Source: Chrysomallon squamiferum
Taxonomy: Eukaryota; Mollusca; Gastropoda; Neomphalida; Peltospiridae
NCBI GenBank assembly: GCA_012295275.1
Contig: CM022669.1
Coordinates: forward strand, 3,191,494 to 3,255,493
Reading direction: 5' to 3'
DNA length: 64,000 nt
In this document: positions 14,409 to 25,900 of the stretch, one piece after another
Numbering within the stretch: the stretch's first letter is position 1
Layout: each line of letters opens with the position of its first letter
Program-made: the position numbers and the translations under genes
Notes under the pieces: generated by a model
Database searches by the model: none
The model's input: only the letters and a program-made list of their open reading frames with translations
Told to the model about the DNA's origin: nothing

Positions 14409-17400
14409 TTAGTTCATATTTGGGCAGAGAATTGTGTTCAGTTCATTTATAACAGCCTTGCTATTTTCTCCACACAGAAATGTTTCGTGGTTTCCGTCAA
14501 AGTAAGTAATGTGCACCTTGCCTGTGCAGTGCGGCACCAGTCCATAGTCCAGTGAGAGGGGAGTGGAATTCCGAGGTTCACACTTCAGTCGCAGCAGATA
14601 GATATCTCCTGTAGCAAAATAAAATGAAACATTCTAAATGTAATTCTGGAACTGGAGTTTTTGTTCATCCCACACTAGATGTATTTATAGTCTTTGTTTT
14701 AAATTATATTATTTTATTATTATTAACAATTTTATTTTTATTTCATTTTTATATTAATTATTGTTTATTATTTTCATCATCATTACTATTTTTATGATTA
14801 TTATTATTATTAGTATAGTAGTAGTAGTATTTTTATTATTATTAAGATAATTACCCTCAAACTTGTCATTTACTTCATAGTCGTCAATGATCTTTCTGAT
14901 CTGCACAGTCTCAATTGCCTTCTTCTCGCGAGTCAGTCTGATAAACTCTTTAGCTGAGTTGTAAACTCCGTCCTTCGCCATCTTCAGATGATTCCTGTTC
15001 TGCTGTATCCGACTCTTAGCAGCCAGCCATTTTGTTTTCTGAGGACTTGGACTAAAAGCAGATTGGTTTAGCAAATTATCAACTAATTAATGAAAAAAAT
15101 AATACAGGCCCTGAAGCTGTATTTAGAAAAGTGTTGGTGTTTTTTAAATCATTACAGGCTATAAATGACTGGAAATGTGAAATGTTTGTAAGACCTATCA
15201 ATAATGTTTGTTGTTCTTTTACTTGTCTAAGTAATAATGTACCATGATAAAATCTTTATTTTTTTATTTATTAGTTATTGTTATTGTTAATAATTTTATT
15301 ATTATTATTATTATAGTTTTTTATAAATCAGACCTGTTATGTATATAATAACATTCACAGTATTTAAAGTGTATTGAAAGTTCAGTATTATATTGTATGT
15401 GATAACAATCACACCTGACAAGAACATTGCCCATACAGATGTCAACAGCCAGAGCTGCCCTAGCAGACAGGTTAGGAATTTGTTCCAAGGCTTCTTGCAC
15501 CATCTCCCTGTGTGGGATTGGTCCAAACAGTTCCATGTACCACATTATAGAACCCACCTCCAGCAAATCTGCCACCTGAAACAAGAGATTTTCAGTCCTC
15601 ATGGTTTAATGATAAAGTATGAATATTTATGTTTACAGATTTCAAGAGGAAGGATAAAATGCAAACTGGTTGAAATGTTGTCTAAATTAACATTTTATCA
15701 TGTTTAGACAGACCAACCTATTTGATTAACTGCCATTAGTCATATGTTTATTTGTCAGTTTATAACACAGGCCAAGATTTGGTGCACACTTAATACTCTG
15801 CCTGTTACCTGGATAAAAATGGTATTATCCCACATTGTTATATATTGTAGTGGACCAATAATAAATAAATGAAAGAAAGACTTATAATTTTATTTCATCT
15901 AGATAACACAGCACACATGTGTAGGTTTGCATTTTAATTTAGAGCACTATAATTTGGTTAATGCTCATGAACATTAAAATTTCAAGTCTGACGTGCTGGG
16001 AATCACTGTCTGAATTATCACACCACCATCACAAACGTCAACAGCAGTGGACATGTCTGAAGTGCAAAACATGTTTACACTTATTGTCTCCTGATCACCT
16101 AAGCACGTTTCAGCAGATAGCCAACATCATCTAAGAACTGAAGAGGTGTCTTGACTCTCTGCTGTAGCTGATGTTTGAATCTAACTAGTCTGTTTTCCAT
16201 CTCTCTGTACACACATTGTGGGATGGAGGAGCGGATCAGTCCGCAAGTGGTGTTCCTGATTTGATCACCAATGGTATCCCAGTGCATCTTCCATTTCAAG
16301 TCTGTCAAACAACAGTCTTCCGTTGTAGAGGTGACTTGTCTAAGAGGGGGACTTGATGGCAATACCCTGACTGCAAACAGCAATAAATACTCCACTTTCC
16401 GAAGTCCAGCCATGGTGCAAGTATTCCATGATTTGACATTCCACAGTAATATATATATATATATATATATATATGCAAATGTCTCAAAAGCTACTATTTG
16501 AGTACACTCACTATAATCTGGTAACAGTACTTCACAATTGGAATTCTGTTAAAAAATTATTTTTTTAATATCTCACTGCTGTATCAAAACATGTCTCCTT
16601 CAAAGTCCTTCTCCTGCTTAAGAAGAATGTCTCCTTATAATTGAGTAACCATGAAAACGTGCTGCCCACCAGAGTTGTGATTACAACAGTTAGAAGTGAA
16701 ACCCAGTCAACACTAGCTGATCATTCCCCACACAGGTGTGTCCAGCTTACTTACTGCTTGACTGCTTTCCAAATTGTATGACTATTGACCATATGACTAA
16801 TGGGCATATGAGTAATGGGTGGATACCATCTACTTCATTATTATTAAAGGTTATGCAAAGATCAAATAAGGCTGTTTATATTATAAAAATCAATAACCTG
16901 AATCCAGTTTTATAAGAAATAAGAAATGCATTTGGAATATATGTTGATATTAATAAAATCTGTCATTTAACTGTATGTAATGCATACAAACACATTAATA
17001 TAACATTGCATATATAACTTCATTATCAGTAAGCTAGAATAACTCACCATGTGATCTGGTGTTCCTTCTGGTATGTGTATCTGTCTAATTCTCTTTGTCT
17101 GTCCATGTGCCCACTCTGGTGATCCATCCAGCATTATTAGGTACTCAACCTAAACATACAACTTAGATCATCTGTATTGATCTTACTGAACTAATGAATG
17201 AATATTTGGTGGATGACAGATGGATCAAGGAAAGTTCAAATTTACCTACATTAAATTTCTGTAAATTCCATTCTTTTTAAATATATATCAGAAACTTTAT
17301 ATTTTAATTTTTTCTCAACTTACAGTTTTGTTAGCATCCTGTAGTTGTCTGGCTATTTCAAAAGCAATCATTCCTCCAAATGAGTAACCGAGAATCCGAT

Positions 17401-20400
17401 ATGGTCCTTGAGGATTCTCTTCTTCTATGCATTTTCTGTAGAAACTAAACAAACCAATAGAGATTTCAATTAACCAAGATCAATGGTCATTAGAAACATT
17501 CCCTTCTCTACTGAAAATTCATGAATTCATAACTTGGCTACAATCGAGAAGCATGGATTTTCTTTCTTTGGTCATTCTGATTATTAAAATTCCAGTAGTT
17601 TAATTCTTATAAATTGTAATCTGTTAAAGAGGAAACCTGACTATGTAGATGACTGTCAATCAGTTACAAGAGAATGTTCAACTTTGTTAAACCAGCAGAG
17701 CACACACCAATACCTTAAATTAAATCAGCAATGGCCTGAAATGGGAAAGTCTTTTCTAGTATTTTAGTGATTTTAAAATCTGTATTAATTGTGATGGTGA
17801 TGTTCCCACCTGGCAATGTCTTTGACTGATGTCCGAGGAGTACTTGATGACATCTGAACCCCAATACACGGCACCTTCAACTTCATTCCAACAGGTTGTA
17901 ACAAAGTAAGAGTGCCTATAAAATATATAATTAATTAAATAAATATGTATGTGTGTATGTATGTATAAAAATATTTTGTATGACCTGTCACATCAAGATA
18001 ACTCTAAAAATTGAACAATACTGAAACATATACAAACTAGAAATGCTCTAATAATTTTTGGATAAAATATTTTACCACCTATTAAATAATATATATATAA
18101 AATATAAGTTTTTATTAAGAAACTAATCACCTGTAACGGGGTGAACCATGTAGAGGGGAACACCAGTAGAAATGCTGTTCAATCTGACTAGAGTTGGGTC
18201 ACTTCTTGATGGCGTCATGAATATTTTCAGGGCTGGAGTCATTGGGGTACGGGGGGCTCCCACAAACACCAGATCCAGCTGTTTTTGTATAGAGAACGTG
18301 TGTCTGCAAATTTCAACAATTAATTCTTTAAAATAAATATCAGAAAAAGAAGAGTTTATCACAGTGGTGGTAGACTGCTGTGTCATTTGACTAGTTGCTT
18401 TAGCACAGTATCTAAAGTAAGTGTTTGGAGTATGAAGAAATATATATTTAACAAAACACTATAGTTTTATTTTACTGGCAATTAATCTTTGCTAGAAATA
18501 AAGGATAATTTAGGTAACTAGCCTGAAAGGATGCAGTGAGGCTGACATTTTTATTTATTTATTTATTTCTGCAATATCATTTTCCAATAATAATAAAAGT
18601 GAATAAATTCATTACAAAGTCCTTCAAGGATGTTTAACATTTCAATTACATCACAAAACAAATTCTTGGTCAGTCAACAAATATTAACAGGAAAGACTGA
18701 CTGCTATAATACACATAATAGACAAATGCATACAAAGTATAAAGAATACGGTTTTATAAATACAAATATTTCAGTACATTCAGCTGCAAGTTTGGTTCTG
18801 TTAGTATTTATCACTTATGATGTCAGTGAAAAATAATTTAAATCAGGACTTACGGTGTTGTGAAGGAATCAACCAGTCCCTGATTTCTCTTTCTTTGTTG
18901 TTTTCTTTTTACTTTGTCAACAGCAGGCTTTGTTAAAATATTTCTGTTTTAAAAGAAAATGAAACAACCAGAACATTTGCTGTCTTTGTTAAAGTCAATG
19001 GGAAGTATATTTTGTTGTGAGAAATTAAATCTAACTGAATACTTTATCCTCATCAATTAAATGTGAAAAGTAAGGTGTATTTTTCTTTTCTTTTCTATTG
19101 AAAATCTGAAATGTGAATTATAATAGCTCATCTTCTTCCAGAGGCAGGAACCTGTTTTATTTTTGTATTTTGTTTTTCTTGCCAAATTTATTTCCTTTAT
19201 TTTTAAAATACATGCCATCCACATATTGTTTAAGTTGATAAAATCCAAGAGTTTAAATAAGTTTTCAGTCAGGAAAAAACTCACATTTGTGATACATATT
19301 CTGCATTAACATCTGGTTTGTGAGGTAGAACACTCTGGTATCCAGGATCTCTCTCTATTGTAGCTATTGGTTTTCTGGTTAAATATTTTTAAATGATTGA
19401 TAACACAGAGAAAACAATATTTTTAACAGATTATCATTGTTAAAAATAAATAAATAAAAGACTGAGTTTACCTTATTTGTAAGATCAGTCACAGATGTTA
19501 GACATTAAAACAAACCTAACTGAATAACCATTTTCTATTTATATTTGTTAAAACCTTTTGTTAGGTTTAGTTACAAAAAAATAGAGAACTTTTTTAATTA
19601 GATTATAAAATGTGTTTAATAAAAATATTAACAAAATAAAATTTATACATCTTTCATTAGTGCTTGCATATCAGTTAATATTTAGGCACAAAACAATTTT
19701 TACAAAATTATGAAGAAAAACTTACACACATTCCAGTGGTGTTTTTTCACCTTTGTCAGGTATGGTAAAGGAGAGTACAGGTGTAGATAAAGCTGTCTGT
19801 GTGTTCACCTTCATCATCTTTTCCAGGTGAGGTACATCTATCAAAGCTGGATACAGTTCAGCAGTTTTGCATGGTGGACTGCTACTGGAAATGAGTGTTT
19901 CGTCAAATGGTGCAGACTGCAGTACAGAAGATTCCTTGAATACACAAAAAATATTTTAAAACGAAGTGTGAAATATTTCAATGCCAAACTAAGCATTTAA
20001 ATGACATCACAATGACCATACAGATAATGAAAAATAAAGCAAATGCAGCCACAAGCGGGGATATATTTATAAGCAGTTAGTAATTTTTTACATTCATTTT
20101 GTCATAAACAGAAACACATGCACCATGGCCTTTTATGAAATAGTCATGGGACATTGCGTGGAATTGAAAAGTAATTCATAGTCAGTCATTATCCCAAAAG
20201 ACTATTATTATTATCTACATTTGTACAGACAGCCAAGTCCACAACACTGCAGATCACTTTGTACCAAAAAAATCACTAGACCTCTGTGGACAAGACGCAG
20301 ATGTAAACTGCTAGATCAAACCTGGTGTTGCGGTAAAAAGCTTTCCTGGATTTTCTGTAATGCAGCAACGTCTGACTGGGACAACTCGGTGAAAACATCA

Positions 20401-21372
20401 CCCACGTTTATTCCTGGCTTGTCTAGCACATGAAGCAGACTCTGCAGCTGTATTGTTTGTGACGATGTCCACGTCTCTGTCAAACTGTAGGTAAATCCTT
20501 TCATCTCAGGGTAGCCTTCTTCAAACAGCTAGACAAACATACAATACATAGAAAGTAATGAGTAAAAAGAATGAATGAAATAAGTATTTCTCAATAGTCA
20601 GTATCATAAAAAAAGAAAGAATTGTAACTAGTATATTGTGGAATAACAGCAATAATATATATTTTTTTATATAGCCTAAAAAATATGTATTTGCTAATTC
20701 TAATTTATGAATGAATACTTCGGAACCTTAATTTTAATGTCACGAAAGAAAAAACAGCTTTAAAAGTTGTCATAGAATCTATGGTGTCAGACAAAAGGTA
20801 ATTGTCATATGTTCAGTACAGTATAATTAAAAATACCATCTGGTACATTTAACACATTTAAAACAGATATACTTTCAGATCGGTAGTATTGGATAATTAA
20901 GAATAAAATCTATTGTATTTATCATAGAAATAAGTGTTCAGATTTCAGAATTTCAGATAAGCAGTCTTCAACGTGTGTTATAATCTAGTCAAATGAATGG
21001 AGAGAAGTGGATTACATTTACCCGTTTGATGGCTTCTGACACTGCATTGTAAACTAACAATTTAACATCATCAACAGATTTCTTCATCAGGGTCACAAAA
21101 GCCTGTGCTGGGTCAACAGCAACAACAGATATGTTTCTGAGGAAATGATTCATTCCAAACTTGTCTGACATGCTGGGAGTCACTGTCTGAATTATCACAC
21201 CACCATCACAAACAACGTCAACAGCAGTGGACATGTCTGAAATACAAACATGTAGATGAGATCAAACATACAAAACACTTGTAGCCTACAATGCAAAAAC
21301 ACATACAGACAGTATATCAGACACAAATACATACAAACACAAACACACACACACACACAAACACACACACAA

Positions 21373-21405
<33 letters not shown>

Positions 21406-22928
21406 CAACCACACAAACACACACACACCCACACTGTAAAGATCACAGATAACACAAGACTACACACTGTACACACTACACACCACACTGAACACAAAAC
21501 ACACATATACACAACACAGATTATGCACTAAATGCAGTGAGAATTAACATTTATTCTGATTTAATGATCTCTGGTTTGTTACGTTCTGAAAACAGCAAAC
21601 GTTCTCTGACCTGCTCCACTGTTTTTGATACAGATGTCACATCCTTGACCTATAGTTAGTCGGCGGATCTTTGCAACAATGTTTTTAGCTGATAAATTTC
21701 TAACATTTGGAAACATTGGCATCCAAATCTGCTCGGATTTCAGAATCCCATGTTGCAGTGTAGACCCACACCCAAGCTGATCAGCCAGTGCTATTATGTA
21801 AATAGCCACAGTATCTGAAAAATGTATATAACATTCATTACATATACATTTAATACTTTCTATCAGTAACATACTTCTGATTGTTTTACTGAGAAAATAA
21901 ATTACCATGTTCTATTGATTAATTTCAAGGAATCTTGCATTCATCAACTGATTTTTCTACAACAGGTAAACAAAATCTTTGATAACCTAGTGGATTAATC
22001 TTTCTCATTAAAAATTTAAATTATTTATTTTCTTTATATAGTTTTAACATGAATTTTGTTTAAAAAATCAGATTAACAAAAGAGTAATGAATAGGAATTA
22101 CTGTCTAACCTAGAGGTGGGAGAACAACAACAGAGGAAGTTTCTGAAGCCTTTGCAGCATCCAACAAAATGTAAGTAGCCAAAACGAATGGAACCATCAT
22201 CTGCAAGTCAGGAACATGACAAGGAATATCTAGTGGAATGTCACAGCAGGATAAACCACCATCTGTAACGATAAAAATATGTTATTTATATGATATAACA
22301 GTTAAAACAGATACTGATATACATCTGTTTACATCATAGTTGACAAGAAAACTTTAGAAAGATAAAGAGAACTTGGACTGATCACATACTCATATCTGGA
22401 AAAGATGATCATTCATAAAACTGACTGGTGCTGAGAATTTGAGTAAGACATCAGTGGAAAGGATAACACCTGAAACCAGCTAGAGAAAATATCACTGAGA
22501 CATTAGAAGACAATTACTGATGGAGTAAGGATGACAAGCATAAACAAATAAAATGTATAATACTAAAGCAGTTAACTTGATATTTTTTTCTAAAATTGAA
22601 AGAAATCAAATTTCTCACTGACCAATTTCAATTTTTTTCCCCCTTGTCTAATACTTTTAAATTTAAAATGTAATTCTCCACTTACCAGATTCAATAATTA
22701 TTCCCATTAACTGTTTGGATGGGTCTGACTGTTTTGATCCTAAACAGAGCATGACTCGGTTCTGTCTGTGTGACTGAGAATTCAGTGTACTGGTGACTAT
22801 TACAGAGATCAGCAGATCGTCTGTGTGTGTGTCAGATGTCATGTCAGTCTGACATGAGGACTGGTTTAAACTGACTGGTATGTCCGATTTGAACTGCAGA
22901 ACAAGACATCCAGCCTTTGCAGAGTCCT

Positions 22929-22973
<45 letters not shown>

Positions 22974-25900
22974 TTACTTGTACTATTTGTAGTAGAGGCA
23001 TTAGTAGATGCAAAAACACAAGTATTATTATTATTAATAATAAAAATAATAACAAATGACAGCTCAAATAGTAATAGCATTTACTAGTGATAACAATGAA
23101 GAATAAAATACATATCAATAAAATAAAAGCAACAATAACTATTATAATACAATTATAATAATTGTAACTATTATAACAAAAACAGAAGAATGTACAAGTC
23201 TATCAATGATAATAACAGTAGGATTAATACTGATACACATACCTGCAACAGCATCCACCATGGTAAGAATGCTGGCTCCCTGTTTGACCACTTCCAGGTG
23301 TTTTACTGGATTCACCATCACTTTCACCAATGGCCACTTAATATGTTGTCCAGCAAACTCAAGGACAGAGTTGAGAAATTCCAGCCAGCTGTCCTCCCAC
23401 AAAATCTCGGTGGTCTCAATTTCAGACAGAGCACTACTGAAATAGTGAAATTTTGTGATGAAATAATAATTCCAAATAATTACTGTATCTGCATAATCAT
23501 ACTGACTGAATATATTAATGACTTCACTTATTGAGGCCAATGGGACCATTCATCTGAACTTTCATAGAAACATACAAACATACCTCGAGTTGTGAGTGCT
23601 CCATTTTATGAGTTTTCCGAGTTATGAGCAGCTGCCAGGTCAATTTTATGCTTTTGAGTTGCGAGCCAAAACCCGAGGTTGTTGATACACCGCCGCGTTT
23701 TAACAAACAACATAACAAAAAATTTTTGCCAAACATGAGTGAGGTGTGCATATAGTCAATATGGCTAAGCAGTACGAGAGTAATACTCTTACTGTACCAT
23801 ACTGAAGCAGAAGGAGACGATAAAGGCTTTAACTCCAGCCAAAAGCATTAAAATAATTTCTAAGCTGCGGACCTCTGTCCATTAAAAGATGGAGAAACCC
23901 TAACCCTGTACACTTTACATAATTAATTTATTTCTTTACATTCTCTTTTGTTTTGTTTTTTTTATACAATATTCGTCATTTATACATACATTTTTCTTAT
24001 TTAAATATGTTACAAAAAATTGGAGTGGTTTTTGGGGGCTGGGACGGATTAATGGCATTTCAGTTTCATTTGGGAAAACTGATTTGATAAAATGAGTAAA
24101 CTGAGTTACAAGCTTGGTCACGGAACGAATTCAACTCACTAGTCAAGGTACCACAGTATTTTAGAAACCTGTGTGAACAGAAAACAGCCTAACAGCATAT
24201 TCACACTAACTGATCATTATGTGATTTTATCTGCTTTTTACCGAGTAGCACTATTTTAAATATTAATATTTATCATGCAAAATACCTGTTCTGCATGTTC
24301 TCATTAACATCCATGTCATAGCCAGGAATTGTGGGTAAAAACATGTCTGCTGATGGCAGAAGATATTTTCCTCTGAGAAGAATTCCATCTGTTTAAATAA
24401 ATAAGTAAGTATGTATGTATGTATGTATGTATGTATGTATGTACATACATAAATAAATAAATAAATAAATAAATAAATGTTGAAAGTATTAATCATCAGT
24501 TGTTGTACTGACATACAATTTATGAAACATTGTACATTAAATATCATTATTAGTTTTAATAAAAAAAGAATGAAAGACAGATCTTCTGTTATACAACTAC
24601 GAAATTTTAAACACCAAATACAGTTAACTATTAATAATTAATAATGTCCATATTTTACATTCTGTAACAACTGTTATCCAGTTGTTTTCATAGCTTTATG
24701 AATTTCTGAATCAGAAGTGTTAATAATGGATTTTCTTATAAGCCTTAACTATTTTGTTTTGTATATAAGAAGGATTATCAACTTTCTTATTATTTATAAT
24801 AAACAATTTGTGTTATTTATCTCCAAAATCAAACTATTACCATCAGGAGAAACACAGAAGCATTTCTGACCAACAAGTACTTCAATGAGTGCATCTTCCA
24901 CTGTTGCTGGGGACAGTTTGTCAAAGTTCACGTGTAGATCACTCAAAACAATGGAGTCTAAGGCTTCTTCCTTTCCACTCTGTAACAAGTTTTGTGAAAT
25001 CTGTTCTAGGTGGTTTACACATAAAGGAAATACTTCTAAAGCATTTATTCAAGCATGGATTCAAAATTTCATTCATGGTATGTTTTTCTAATAATGCACA
25101 TCACATGAGATGTACTTTATATATACATATATATAAAGAGAAAACCATCAGAATATTTAATGGGACACATCTTCATTTCACTGGGATTTTGCTAGTACAT
25201 CTCATGTGATCTGGATTAGTAGAAAAACACTTTGATTATTCTGAGATGAGAGGTTCCAAACTCATTCAGCCCCTTTCTGGATTCAAACCCAACATTACTG
25301 TTATGTTTCTACAGTGTGACCCATACATTCACTTCACAGCATTTTAAATCCACATCTTTATTAGAATACCTACACTGTAAAAAATTATTTAAAAAAACAA
25401 CAATTACATTAGAAGATGGCAGTGAAAGTGTTACAAATTAAGTTAAGAAATCATTTTGAAAATTAATGACAATTTTAAGAGTGAAATATCAAGGTCTGGG
25501 AATAAACAATAGAGAATATTTGATTTAGAAAAAAGCTGAAATCTGTAAATGTGATGGAAATACAAATGTATGATGTTTTAAAAAGTTTACAAACCAGTTT
25601 ATAACTTATTGCACTGCAAATGTGATAGAGGACAAGAACCAGTGGATCCCAAAGTTTAAAATTATCAATTTCAGGAATTGTGTACAAGTTGTCAATATCA
25701 TCTTTCTCTGAAAAGAAAAAAACACATTTATTAAAACTGATTTTTCTCTGCCTTTTCTTTTAGAACCATTGTTATTTCAACAATATGAAAAATCAGACAG
25801 CATTTACTTCTGTCATTCAAAATTATTTTCACTCACCTTTTTCTATTAAAATATCACCAAAAAAAAAAATAACAAAAACAATCAAAAAACAATAATAATC

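Larger units (their letters stand above)
14409..18303 (-). other. Thioesterase (TE) domain exons, Ser-Asp-His retained
   Basis: Exons in transcript order: 18303-18131, 17915-17810, 17444-17324, 17149-17048, 15575-15415, 15051-14855 and 14608-14409, about 350 residues ending in TAA at 14411-14409. The motif VPLYMVHPVTGTLTLL matches the FAS thioesterase entry (PLFLVHPIEG). The nucleophile elbow is GYSFGGMIAFE, the Asp lies in LIMLDGSPEW (FAS LFLFDGS), and the His lies in ITYFDGNHETFL near the C-terminus. All three catalytic residues are therefore present. This is the best preserved domain besides KS, and it suggests release of a thioester-bound chain. Confidence 0.88.

Noticed and set aside
21195-21531. 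105- and 91-codon frames over the AC array
   Set aside because: They encode Cys/Val or His/Thr dipeptide strings from the microsatellite; the part that matters is the ER exon at 21022-21236.
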